A DNA stretch of 64,000 bases from Casuarina equisetifolia (lineage: Eukaryota; Streptophyta; Magnoliopsida; Fagales; Casuarinaceae), in assembly GCA_028551475.1 (NCBI GenBank), contig CM052354.1, forward strand, positions 32,763,240-32,827,239, in the 5' to 3' direction. Both the position numbers and the translations under genes were made by a program. This document shows positions 49,414-61,339 of this stretch, piece by piece. Every line of letters begins with the position of its first letter. The stretch's first letter is position 1. The notes under the pieces were generated by a model that had not been told where the DNA came from, did no database searches, and saw nothing but the letters and a program-made list of their open reading frames with translations.

Positions 49414-52400
49414 ATGGATACCAAAGTGATTAAGCCATGGCTCATTTTTGTTCTGCTTCTGGTCCTGCCTCGCTACAGAGCATCCCTCTCCGGTTTTGGT
49501 GATACCCTTTCAGCAGGCCAGTCTCTTTTAGAGAGCCAGAGCATACTATCTAAAGGAGGCAATTTTGAGCTTGGTTTCTTCAAACCAGGAAATCCTTCAA
49601 GAGTCTACCTGGGCATCTGGTTCAGAAAGTTACCTAAGAAGGACGTTGTTTGGGTAGCAAATAGAGAAAATCCTTCGTCTGACCCATCTTCCTTAAGACT
49701 TAAGCTCTCGGAAGATGGCAATCTAGTCCTGCTTGAAGATTCCTCCAACATCACCTTTTGGTCGACCAATTTGACATTTTCAGCGTCAAATTTAACTGAA
49801 GCGGTACTTGGTGGTGATGGCAATTTTGTTTTAAGAGATAAATCAAACCCCTCTTCAATATTTTGGGAGAGTTTCGACCATCCAACAGATGCATGGCTTC
49901 CAGGTGGGAAGCTTGGGATCGATGCGGTGACTGGAAAGCCACAGCAGCTCATTTCATGGAAAAATTCACAAGATCCAGCGCCTGGACTGTTCTCGTTGGG
50001 GTTAGACCCGAACGGAAGCAATCAATTTTTCTTAGAGTGGAACAAATCCCAAATTTACTGGAGTTCTGGAGTTTGGAATGGATCAGTTTTCAGCTTACTT
50101 TCTGAGTTGGGATTGGACTCTGTCCTATAACTTCAATTTTGTTTCAAACGAAAAAGGAAAATATTTTACCTATTCACTTCATGATGAGACTATGCTTTCA
50201 AAATTTGCGATGTCATCTGTAGGGCAGGTCCAGCTAGTGATTTGGTTGGGTAGAAGTCGGGATTGGGGTGTATCTTGGGCTAAACCAATGCAGACAGATG
50301 TCTATGCCTTGTGTGGTGCATTTGGCGTTTACCGTGAGAATCCCATAGAGTCTTGTGAATGTCCACAAGGTTTTGAGCCTTTTTCAATGCAAGAAACCGT
50401 ACTAAAAGATTGGTCAGGCGGGTGTGTGAGGAGATCCCCATTACAATGTGAAAATAGTACCAACGCCAATGGCGGAAAAGATTGGTTCTTGCAAAAACCA
50501 AACGTGAGATTGCCTGTTAATTCCATAGAATATTCAGCAGTAACTGTTAAAAATTGTGAAGGGGCTTGCATGAATAATTGTTCTTGCACGGCTTATGCCC
50601 ATAATAGCAGCGGGTGCATGATATGGCAGGGAAGCCTTTTGAACTTACACCAACTCTCAGATGGTGTTGATGCTGGGCAAGACATCTTTCTCAAACTTGC
50701 TGCTGCTGAAAGACCAAGAACCAAAGGTAGGACGAACGAGCTTACACAAATTTATGTTATGTTTCTTTTCGACCTACTGCTTAATTCTCTGATGGCTGAG
50801 CGAAATATTATTCTTGTCAATGTAATTAGGCAAAACTTGGAAAGTATGGGTTACTGTTGCTGCTGTGGTCTCGTCAACAGGGCTAATCTTATGCCTCTCC
50901 ATTTACTTCTTAAGAAAAGGAAAGCTACCCAGAGGTATGTGTGAAAGTTCTAATCATATTGGGAAATCAACTCTAAAGAGTTACAAAAAAGTCTACTTTA
51001 TTAGGAGGAAAAAACAAAAATTGAAAACTGTGACAAGTCCTCGTTCTTAGGAATGTCACTCAAGACTTTTCTCTTGGGCTGATCATGAAAAGCAAGTTCA
51101 TCACTTGGTGAAGCCAACGGTATTTCGGGGTCTTAAAACTATTTGATAAATGACTATGAATTACAACATTGTTTATCCTTATTTGTAGAAACAAATAAAT
51201 TAACATACTTATCTTTGCCCTATTGGTATTGCTTATTGTGATTGAACTGAAGCTAATAGTGTCGTTTTTTTTTTTTTAATCAAGCATTGGATTTCTCTCT
51301 AAAGGGACAAGTTCTCACCATTTTATATCAAACAGGAGACAAAGCTTCAAGCCAAAATCTATTTTTGCATGATTTTGATATTGAACTTCATGCAATTGGT
51401 GATGGAATGAACTCCAACAATTATTCAAAAAATGGAGAGAGAAAAGATGTTGAGTTACCAAAATTTAGTTATGAGAGTGTATCAAAAACAACCAATAATT
51501 TTTCTGCTACAAACAAGCTTGGAGAAGGTGGTTTTGGACCTGTTTACAAGGTACATTTCCTACATGTGATGAATATACTTTGGACTCTAATTTGAAAATT
51601 GACAATGAGAAACTTTTATGAAAGTTTATAGTGCTTTTGCTTATCTTTATAGGGAAAATTATTCAAAGGACAAGAAATTGCAGTGAAGATGCTTTCAAAA
51701 AGATCTGGACAAGGGATTCAAGAGTTTAGAAATGAGATTATACTAATTACAAAACTCCAACATAGAAATCTTGTCAAAATCTTAGGTTGTTGTATTGAAG
51801 GTGAAGAAAAAATATTGATATATGAGTACATGCCTAATAAAAGTTTGGACTTCTACCTCTTTGGTACGTAAATATTTATTTTATATGCATGTATATATTT
51901 GCATGCAAGTTTATGTGTTTGTCCATTTATATGGTTTTTGAATCTTGGGCACTAATATCTATGATTGTCTCATTTAAATAGATCTAACTAAGAAAACCAT
52001 GTTGGATTGGAAAATGCGCATTTGCATTATTGAAGGAATTGCTCAAAGACTTCTTTATCTTCATCAATATTCAAGATTACGAATCATACATAGAGATTTA
52101 AAACCTAGTAATATTCTCTTGGATAGCAACATGATTCCAAAAATATCAGACTTTGGTATGGCTCGAATGGTTGGAGATAATGAGACTCGAGCAAACACGA
52201 ATCGAATTGTTGGCACCTAGTAAGTACATAACTATTTTCACATCTAATATTGTATTTGCTCATTAATTATTTTATCAAATTACTAAAAATAGTGCATTAA
52301 ACTATTGAATGTAGTGGCTACATGTCTCCTGAATATGCAACAGAGGGTTTATATTCAATAAAGTCGGATGTGTTTAGCTTTGGAGTACTACTACTAGAGA

Positions 52401-52872
52401 TTATTAGTGGCAAAAAGAATATTGGCTTTTATAATAGTGTTTCTTTCAATTTGCTTAATTATGTGAGTAGCTTTTATATCCTTTTTTTTCTTTTAACTAT
52501 TTTTAGTATTAAAATTTTGATGTCTTGAAGTTTTAGCGAAATTTACATTTATTTTTGAAACAAAACCAGGCTTGGGAGTTATGGAGAGACGATCGAAGCT
52601 TGGAGTTGATGGATGCAGAAATTGGAGGTCCTTCTTCCATCTCTTTTTTGTTTAGACTCATTAACATTGGCCTTCTTTGTGTCCAATACAAGCCGGCTGA
52701 TCGACCAACTATGTCGGATGTGGCTTTGTGGATTACCAACGAATATGCACCTCTACCTACACCCAAGCAACTAGCATTTAGCACATGTCAAAATGTGGAC
52801 TCAAATTCTCCAACTTGTAATGCAAATAACTCAACAAACAACATCACTGTTTCAATAATGGAACCTCGTTGA
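49414..52872 (+). pseudogene. G-type lectin S-receptor-like Ser/Thr kinase, copy 2, intact except for one 1-bp frameshift
   Basis: Exons 49414-50726, 50830-50934, 51336-51550, 51653-51863, 51982-52219, 52315-52462 and 52570-52872 have correct GT-AG sites and phases. Domains in order: signal peptide (residues 1-27), B-lectin (WVANRENPSSDP), S-locus glycoprotein domain, PAN domain with CNNCSC-type cysteines (GACMNNCSCTAYAHNSSGC), membrane span (VTVAAVVSSTGLILCLSIYF), and kinase with [40 protein letters not shown] and a C-terminal extension ending EPR. The only lesion seen is one extra base between about 50108 and 50127, which brings a TAA at 50128-50130; the frame resumes in YNFNFVSNEKG. This could be a recent pseudogene, a null allele or a sequencing error. 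All catalytic kinase residues are kept. Confidence 0.85.
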
Positions 52873-53163
52873 CAAGTTCATATACCAAAGAGAGGAAGTG
52901 TCTTTGAATGAACTATTCCAATTAAACCAAATTTGATCTTTCACCGATCAAATTGCACCTTATTTGTGATTTCATCTATTGAATCCAAATTCTCTATAAC
53001 TACTACATCCCTCAGTTCACTCACTGCCTTGTTAGACAGCAAGTCCTCGTGCGAGCGCACAGTCTACACTGTCTTAACTCTATGTTGTTACATGTTTATA
53101 CTTTTAACAAGGCATTAGTGCAAAAGAACGACCTATCGTTTCTCAAAGTCCCCGCCGCGAGCA

Positions 53164-54570
53164 ATGAAGGCCGTAGTGATAGGCTTTCCGACTGCAGGAG
53201 GTGGAAAACCCTGAACGTCAGCGAGAAGACGAAGTTCTGATCAGGGTCGAGGCTGCCGGGCTCAACCGAGCCGATACCTTTCGGAGGAATGGCTCGCACC
53301 CACCTCCTCCCGAGGGTGCGAGTCCATACCTGGGCATCGAGTGCTTCGGGACCATCCTAGCCGCCGGCAAACTCGTTTCCCGCTGGAAAATTGGCGATCA
53401 GGTTTTTTGATTGGTGCTCTTCTTTGTTTGTTTTCTTCGAAACTTGAAGAGTATTGGCTGTAGAAGTCCCAGTAAGCTTCTGGATTTTTGGAGTATCGTT
53501 GAAAATAGCTTTCACGACACCATTTGGGATTTTGGCACCTGCATTTCACTTAGCAGGCTGTCAGTTTTCCATGAAAAGATCAAAGATGAAGTCCTTCGAA
53601 TTTTTGCAATCCCCACTCCATGTCATTTCAATGGGTTTCGATTCTGCTGGTCATTTTTCTTGAGGGACAATCATCCCAAATGTTCATGTAACCTTATTGA
53701 ATTGTGTGGTTCTTGGTAACTTATATTAGGTGTGTGCTCTTCTCAATGGGGGAGGGTATGCAAAGAAAGTGGCTGTTCCAGCTGCACAAGTTCTTCCTAT
53801 ACCACCCGCTGTCTCTCTGGTAGATGCTGGTAGTCTCCCTGAGGTGGCTTGTACTGTTTGGTCGACTGTTTTCATGATGAATCGGCTACCCGAGGGAGAA
53901 ACTTTCCTGGTAGTCATTGCGCCTACTCTATTTTCTGACATTTGATCTTACAAGTATGTGTTTTAGCATATTACGAGGATCGTAGGTCAGAAAAAGAAGA
54001 AGGAAAAGACAAGAAAACAAAAAAGGATGATTGTTCAAGGTGGAGACAATGGCTGATTAGTATCCCTCTTTAATGAATGTTTTTCCAACCCCCCCTTATA
54101 AATCATTTTCTATACTGGGGTTATCATATAAGAGGCCTAATCCTACTTTTTCCCTCTAGTCGATTGTAGAATTGAGCTTGAAAACCCACGAATCTTTTGC
54201 AAGCTTTATCACCATCCTATAATTTCTTTTGGCTCCACTCCCATCAATGCATTGTCCACTGCATCATCTTCTTAACTATCCAACAGCATGTTGACTGACA
54301 GGCTTAAGACAAAAACGACGAAACCACTCAAATACATGTAAGCTGGTACAGTATAGATTAACTGTGATTCATACTAAGAACATTTCTGTATGACATGTTA
54401 TGTTAAATCAATTCGGTTCCTTCAATACCCACCTCTAGTCAAAATTCTTGAGTATGTTTGACAATTATTCAATTTTCAGATCCATGGGGCCTCCAGTGGA
54501 ATTGCTACATTTGCAGTTCAAAAAGCGTTTGTCACAGCAGGTCCAGCAGCTCTTTTCATCTTATGCACAA
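53164..54570 (+). pseudogene. Quinone oxidoreductase PIG3-like (zinc-free MDR family), broken copy
   Basis: The family is NADPH-dependent quinone oxidoreductases related to human TP53I3/PIG3. Exon A (53164-53401) begins MKAVVIGFP, shifts frame before 53201, then reads EDEVLIRVEAAGLNRADTF and GDQ. Exon B (53730-53909) reads VCALLNGGGYAKKVAVPAAQ and LPEVACTVWSTVFMMNRL, undamaged. Exon C (from 54480) reads IHGASSGIATFAVQ, then joins KAFVTAGPA with the segment between deleted. The rest of the gene is missing: from about 54605 the DNA is a copy of the nuclease 5' flank. Splice sites of A and B are intact. Non-functional. Confidence 0.85.
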
Positions 54571-54604
54571 ATTCTGCATCCGTGTATCCTATTGTGTACT
54601 TAAA

Positions 54605-54990
54605 ACTTGGGAAATAGCAGTCAGAACATCACTCTCCTTAACTCATCAGCCAAAGACATTGCAGATAACCTCTTCCTTGGGCCGCAATATCTGAGAGAGC
54701 TGTTGGGTCAAGGAAGCCTACGCCTCTTCCGGATCCCTGCATGATTATCTCAGCAGCTGAAACAGGCTCAGAGAGCCCGGATGCGTGATGTGGGGCTTTC
54801 TTCCCCTTTTACGTTCCTTTCGTTTGGCAAACAGATTTATGAGCTTAACGTTTTTTCAAATTGCGGAGGAAAATGCATAGATATGGACTCTCTTAATATT
54901 TTATCATTTCTTGCTAAAAGAAAGACGAGAAAAACCATCTACTTTTGGCTTACCTTGGTTGCTAATAAAAGTGATTGCCATTTGTTTGTT
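54605..54990. repeat. Displaced copy of the nuclease-2 5' flank
   Basis: Second copy of 41930-42390, joined directly behind the truncated PIG3 exon C. No nuclease exon follows on either strand. Confidence 0.75.
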
Positions 54991-54999
54991 TCTGGGTAA

Positions 55000-57490
55000 A
55001 TTTCTTAGAGTAATTAGCCTCTTAATAGTCAATTGGCATTGAAATTTTTTTAATAAAAAGTGAACAGAAATACTTAGTTCAATTAAAAATTATAATAGTG
55101 ATATATAAACTTAAAAGAATATTTAAAAAAAATAAACATGTTCTTTCATTTTATGAGTTGACTTTTAAGGTGATAATAAACTTCTTAATAATATGTTTTG
55201 AACCATGCATATTTTCATTTATTAACTAATTCCACATGTTAGAAATTCAAGCGTCTCTAATATTACTTGTTGTGAAAATATAACAAAGTGTATATTGAAT
55301 ATACAACCATACAAATGCATAAGCCCAAACAAGATAGATTTAAAAAATTTAGAATATTATAATGTCTTTTATCCCTTGTAGTTTTTTTTTTTAATTTTTT
55401 TCTTTCTTTCCCTCCTATCAAACATGCATTTCATGAATTTTCGTATCATGTTGAATTTATGATAGGGGCTCTTTCCAACAACTAGCTAACCATTAAAGAC
55501 TTTGGAGTTGTTATTTGCAGGGCGAGGGAGGGACCCTTGGCCATTTTGTGAACGCATTCGTTAGTTGTAATAAGACGAAGTGTTTCATACTGTATGCTGT
55601 GTTGAGGAACAAAAGACTGGGCAAACGTTCGACTGTTTGCATTGACAAAAGTAAGATGTACAAAAAGGAAGAAGGGCTGAGCCAGTCCCTTGGATGTACA
55701 AAACATTCTAATTGTCGTGAACCCCAAACAAAACTAAGATACAAACAAAGTTATGTTGGCAGGGAGTGTGGGTTTGAGGGTTCTTGAACTGAACATGCTT
55801 CTTTTCTATGTAAGGCTCATTGCACCTCAAGAAGGAATATAAGAATTACCATGCCTCATAGAATTCTAAATGTAAGTTAACATATTAAACAAATATAATA
55901 ACAATAAAATATCATTTCACAAAGATTGATAATTATTAGGCTAATTAAATATTAACAGTAAACTAATACTAAAATTTATATAAAAAAATCAAAATAGAGT
56001 TGAGAATGAATTAAAAGAGATATTCTTTAAAGTAGAATTTCACAACTAAAAGTAAATGAATTTAAATGAACAAAGTTAATTAAAAAAATGTGTTAAAGTA
56101 TCTAATTTTACTATAACCATTACATATGAAATTCAATGGCTTATGTTTACAAAAATGATAATATTTCTGTGATTGCAAAATTTTCTAATTTATTTACTAC
56201 TATATCTTTAGGTATAACAAATCTATTCAATTTATCAATCCACTATATTTTTATATGAATTGAAATAAATAAAAATACATTATAATCTATGAATATTTTT
56301 GGTTTATAATGAATATTTTAACCACTTTAACACTGAAAGCCACACAAATAAGATGATATATCTTTATCTACATTCAATTCATATATATATTATAAGGATC
56401 AATTGTATGTTATCATCTCTCAGTCTTTGTTTTTTTTTTTTAAAAAAGAGAAGAGGTTAAGACCCTTATCATTGCTATTAATTTCATAAGATGAGCAAAT
56501 ATTCAAAACCCATATAAGAAATTACATAGGAGAGGACATTGAACCTTGTCCCTCAATATATCATCTTGAACTTTAGGTAGAGAGAAAACATAAAATAAAA
56601 CATTAAAAATCTCATCCTATAAGGCTAAAACATTAAAAATTTCTCAGTCTCAACATGCACATTAAATCATTTAAGTAATGGCTAGTCCCCTAAAAAAAAT
56701 TAAACATAATAATATATAATTCACACAAATGTAATCTCTTGTAGAACATAAAAATAATGAAATTCATATTATCATGATTATGTTATGTCTTAGCCCTAAC
56801 AAAAGAAACTTAAAACATAAAGAAAAAACAAAAAATGAGAATAAGAATTAAACTAAGCATTTTGAATTAAAGGACAAGAAGTTTGTCATCTTTTTGTTTT
56901 ATCTTCAAGAAATTCTTAAATTCCTAGCCTTTTTCTTAGGTTGTGTGCTAAATTCACTTATTTTTTATCCTTCTTTTTCCTTCTAAATATGGTTTAGGGT
57001 TTAGATCTACTTCCTACCTTAGTATAAGTGGGTTTTGGATTCTTAAAACAATTGAGTTTTAAATTATTATATTAATTAGACTTTAAACTTCTAACAGGAC
57101 TAATTTAAATCTAGGCCGTATTTATAAGAAATAATAAGACAAAGCCTAATATCTAGATTATCCAACAAAAATATAAAACTTAATAATAATCACCCAAAGC
57201 CCAAGCCCACCTTGACTATTCTAATCTTGACATCTTGACCATATTTAGTCACACAATAAGTGTTAGGTTCTCTATATTTGTTCTTTTACTTCATGCATCT
57301 CTATAATACATAAAGAAGAAAAATTCAAGTAAATAAAAAAGAATTTGAATATTTTCTCATAAACATTGTATTATTTGTTACCCAAAGTAGATAAAATAAC
57401 TATATAAAAATAAAGTTATCAAATACAACATAAAAATATATAAGTCAAATATTTGAATAAATTAAATACTCTAAATTTAGGTAATAGATG
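55000..57490. other. AT-rich interval, no gene recognised
   Basis: Very AT-rich with poly-A/T runs. A 55515-55787 open frame on + has no recognisable relatives. Probably decayed transposon DNA given the Copia relic that follows, but no diagnostic motif was read here. Confidence 0.4.
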
Positions 57491-57499
57491 TTGATGTTT

Positions 57500-58270
57500 G
57501 TTACATAAGGCATTCATCAAAAGGTCTTTTGATTGCTTGATGGTTTAAATATAATAAGTTTGAATTAAATCCTATTATATCTTTTGTTGCAAATTCATAG
57601 TCAATCTCAATAGCTTAATTCACTTATGAAAAATTGAATTGGCTTATATCTATATAGTTGCCTTATTATGATAGGATATTTAAGTAAGACATGAAATGGT
57701 GATTCCAATATCACTAAATAATTAATAAATCCTCACCATCTCACATGTTGTGAAGGTCATAGCTTTATAATTAGACTAACTGGAAGATCTAGATATAGTG
57801 GATGGTTTCTTGATCTTCTATGATATATATGAGGGAATCTCCTAATTTCATATAGTATCTTGTGATGGAGCTCCTTAACATGAGACATATCTCATAATTG
57901 GAATTGCAAAATGCAATCAAGTCTAGGCTATATTTTGAGAAGAAAAAAGACCAATGTTAGGAAAATTCTTAATATACCTTAAGACTCTTAAACCTATCCC
58001 CATGTGTGACTATTTTAGTGCATAAACAAATTGATTAATGTGTTGAACAATATAGTTAATATCTAGTCTTTTCATAATATGATATCTCAAACTTCTTACC
58101 AACCTCTAAAATGAATAAGGCTTATGAAGCAACATATTTTGTTGTTTACAATCAACTCTAGCATCATATTTCATAGAGGCCAAATTTTTAGTTTACTTCT
58201 TGGGAATAATGATAGGCTTAGATATCAATAAACCAATCTTAGAGAGTTACAATACTTAGTCACACTGATT
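57500..58270 (-). mobile_element. Copia-type retrotransposon relic, RT end and RNase H region
   Basis: Read on the minus strand across several frames, the DNA keeps Copia landmarks in order: LISKPI and RLVRSLRYHIMKRLDINYIV (58000-58220), then VLRYIKNFPNIGLF, then AMTFTTCEM and LFSDIGITISC (RNase H), then a NPIFHE-type segment, GLIQTYYI and NALCN near 57501. Many stops and frameshifts. Long dead. Confidence 0.75.
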
Positions 58271-58674
58271 AAGATAAATCACATCCCAATAATGATTGTG
58301 AAACTAAAATACAAATATTATTTCAAATTTGAAATAACAATTATTCTCCTTTGATGAGCTCCATTCCTCAATAAGCTAGAAGCTAGTTGATTTATTTTGG
58401 TTATGAGGAAGCCAATAGAGTATTTCCAATACATACTTGATTTCTACCAGCTTTGACCTTAGGGGATCCTTAGTAGGTAATTTTCTGTTTAACTTATTCT
58501 GGCTATTGGTCCAAGCATTGTTGATGTAAATGGTATCATGCTAGATAATGCAAACAAATTGGAACAAGCCCTTCCATGAACGTGTTGTCAAGGGAGGAAT
58601 AGATGACCTCCATGAACGTGTTGACCAAACCGATAGAAACAGAGCATGCACTGCATGCTTTGTTTTCTAGATAA

Positions 58675-59052
58675 TCCCTTCTGCCTTTGCTTGTAAACGA
58701 AGCTGATTCAACAAAAGCGGAGACCAGAAACTGTCACCTTAGCTTTGACCTCAACAACCCTTCTGTCAACTCAACCTTTCTGGAGTATGAGCTGGGCTAC
58801 ACGTCAAGCAAATCAGTCAAAGGGAAGGAAAAATGCGTAGCATCTACGGTTTCTGAAAAGAAGTAGCAACAACTGATTATTGGTGAAACTCTTAGTGGCC
58901 TTCTAGAATATGGCTCATCGAAAACCTTTCCAAGTCAAGAAAAAACATTAGAAGAAAGTGGACTCAGCTACTGTGTATCAACGTCTATTAGGGTTTGTAA
59001 AGTTAACCAATACTTAGGTCAAGTTCTTCAGGAAATTTCCACAATAGAATGA
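58675..59052 (+). pseudogene. Protein-like fragment of unknown gene, one internal stop, no ATG
   Basis: From the codon after TAA at 58672-58674 the frame runs 125 codons to TGA at 59050-59052, broken only by TAG at 58864-58866. The text looks like real protein (LSFDLNNPSVNSTFLEYELG, CVASTVSEKK, SYCVSTSIRVCKVNQYLGQ), with normal amino-acid composition in a region otherwise extremely AT-rich. There is no ATG near the 5' end; an AG at 58669-58670 could be an old acceptor, but leaves an immediate TAA. It sits between two oppositely oriented Copia relics. I do not recognise the family; it may be an exon of a host gene captured or stranded among transposons. Confidence 0.5.
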
Positions 59053-59366
59053 TGAAATGTATTGGGCGTTGACGTTACATATTGTGAGAGGGAAACCCTT
59101 TTCTTATAAATATGTAGAGTGCACATCCTTTAAATTAATATTTTGTGAAGCTCTACAAATTAGTATAGCCCATCGTTCTTCCTCTAATTATCTACTTCAT
59201 ATTTCCTACATCAAATTGTTATTTTCTTTTGTTCCGTCAATAGAGACCTTTTTTGGATTGAGTGCACAAGTATGGGCTCTAAAGAATTACTTTTTCCACA
59301 ACAGAAGTAGTTTTGTGAACGAAGAAGTTCTTATAAAAACTTAGTGTAAAACAAGAGAAGTTCATC

Positions 59367-60000
59367 CTCTACTATAACAATCAAAGAGTCATTTATTTTA
59401 GTAAGAATTTTTCATCTCATTCAAAATTTATGCATACTAATGTTAAATATTATTGGACTAGAAATGAATTAGAATTCAAGTAGTTAAGACTTGAAAAGAT
59501 TCATAATAATGATAATAGAACAAATATATTGATAAAATCGTTAACAAGCAACAAATTAGAATATGTCAGCAAGTTACTAGAATGGACTCCTAAGACTAGG
59601 AAGCAATTTTCTTTTCTTATAGTGTAAAAATGTTGCACTAATTTTACATCAAGAAGGAGAAATTGTTAAGAGTTTAGAGTGAAAAATAATAGGGTTAGAT
59701 TAATCATTTGTTGTGTGGAAATAAAGACAAATATGTAAACTAATTATTATGTTCATATTGTAGGTAGTTAGTAGATATTTCTAGTAATATCTAGCTATAA
59801 TTCCTTTTGATATTAGTTTAAAAGGGAAGACTATATGAAAACCTAGTAGAGAGAGACAGAGTGAAAACAATGAGAGAAAACAAAGAAATTTTCTAAATAT
59901 ATACTTCCATCATAGTAAAAAAATTTCTCATTAGTGCTATTAATGTAAGGAAATCATTTTGAATCACGTAAATCCTACTTCTTTCCTTTGATTCTCTTTG
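59367..60000 (+). mobile_element. Second Copia relic: RNase H end, polypurine tract and putative 3' LTR start
   Basis: From 59367 the + frame reads LYYNNQRVIYFSKNFSSHSK, FMHTNVKYYWTRNE, a stop, then LEKIHNNDNRTNILIKSLTS, matching the end of Copia RNase H (D-NQSAI-KN, KHID-H, NxADxLTK). An AAGAAGGAGAAATTG polypurine-like tract follows, and TGTTAAGAG at 59664 would start the 3' LTR. The LTR end was not located. Confidence 0.7.
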
Positions 60001-60429
60001 TGTGAGTGCTTGAGATTGTGAGTCGAATTGCATGAATTGCTCCGGAATGAATTTTCCGTGAATTTTAAAAAACTCGGGTCATTGTTTTAGAGGATCGCGA
60101 GTCGACAGCTTGATTATGGCAGACACGAAGGACAGGAGGGTTTCAGCTTTGATGAGCGCAATTCCGTGATCCTTTGAAGTTGCCGATAAAAGATATGGAC
60201 AGAACAATTTCTTATGCATGGAACGCCGATGGTTGATTGTTGCCGTGTAGATATTCGGTATTTGTTGGAAAAACTCGATCTTTCTTAAAATTGTGAAGCT
60301 TTGCATTATAAGGATTGAAAATACATGTACCGAAAACAAAACATGAAACTGGATTGACTAGCTCCAGTTCTTTCAAAGTAAAACGGAAAGCCAAACTCAC
60401 AAGGAAACTAACCTCACTTTTTAGACTAA

Positions 60430-61217
60430 ACCCTTGCTCTTCTTTGTTCTGCTTCTAATCCTATCTTACTAGAGAGATGTTTCAACATCGAAGGAGACAC
60501 CCACTAGGTCAGTATCTTGTATTTGCAGTGTAGCAATTTCTCACTCGGCTTCTTCTAATTCTTATAGAAACTTTGGTTCGCAAAGTATTTTGAAACCTAC
60601 CGTGATAATAAAGAGAAAATACGGAGAAGCTACTGAAAATTTCCTTTGTCAACAACTGTATATTATTTGTGGTTTTGACAGCAACCTCAAGCTTCAGAAC
60701 AACTCCTCTCAACTCTATCCCTAGATAAGCTAGAAGCAGACATTTTTATAAGTCAAAGGTTTTCTTGCTCCCATTCATATAAGTTAGAGACGGATGGATA
60801 CCAAATTGATTAAGCCATGGCTCCTCTTTGTTCTCCTTTTGGTCCTGCCTCACTATAGAGCATCCCTCTCCGGTTTTGGTGATACCCTTTTAGCAAGATA
60901 GTCTCTTTTAGGGAGCAAGAGTATAACATCTAAAGGAGGCAATTTTGAGCTTGGTTTTTTCAAACCAGGAAACTCTTTAAGAACCTACCTGGGCATTTGG
61001 TATAAAAGGTTTATTAAGGACATTGTTTGAGTAGCAAATAGAGAAAGTCCTTTGTCTAACCCATCTTCTTTAAGACTTAAGCTCTCGGAAGATGGCAATC
61101 TAGTCCCGCTTGAAGATTCCTCCAACATCACCTTCTGGTCTACCAATTTGATGCCTTCATCGTCAAACTTAACTGAAGCAGTTCTTGGTAATGATGGGAA
61201 TTTTGTTTTAAGAGATA
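60430..61217 (+). pseudogene. G-type lectin receptor-like kinase, copy 3, truncated
   Basis: The 5' flank from about 60430 matches those of copies 1 and 2 (including GTCAGTATCTTGTATTTGCA). ATG at 60793; the signal peptide and start of the B-lectin domain are readable ([28 protein letters not shown]). Stops occur at about 60898 (TAG) and 61027 (TGA). Similarity ends abruptly at 61217, before the S-locus glycoprotein domain. No kinase exons follow. Confidence 0.85.
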
Positions 61218-61318
61218 CCCCTCACATAGCACATATATTGAATGAGTTTGATGATGTATTTGAGGAACCATGTGGCCTTCCCCCACCAAGATCCACGACC
61301 ATCACATACCACAATTGA
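61218..61318 (+). mobile_element. Gypsy-type polyprotein scrap fused to kinase copy 3
   Basis: The frame of the kinase relic continues without a stop into HILNEFDDVFEEPCGLPPPR and stops at 61318. This is the conserved stretch just upstream of Ty3/Gypsy reverse transcriptase (L-EF-DVF-EP-GLPP-R). Only about 100 bp of it is present. Confidence 0.75.
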
Positions 61319-61339
61319 AAACGTAAAACAGATCACACT

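Noticed and set aside
59057..59344. 95-codon + frame following the unidentified fragment
   Set aside because: It lies in AT-rich DNA, is in a different frame from the Copia RNase H that follows and has no recognisable text.
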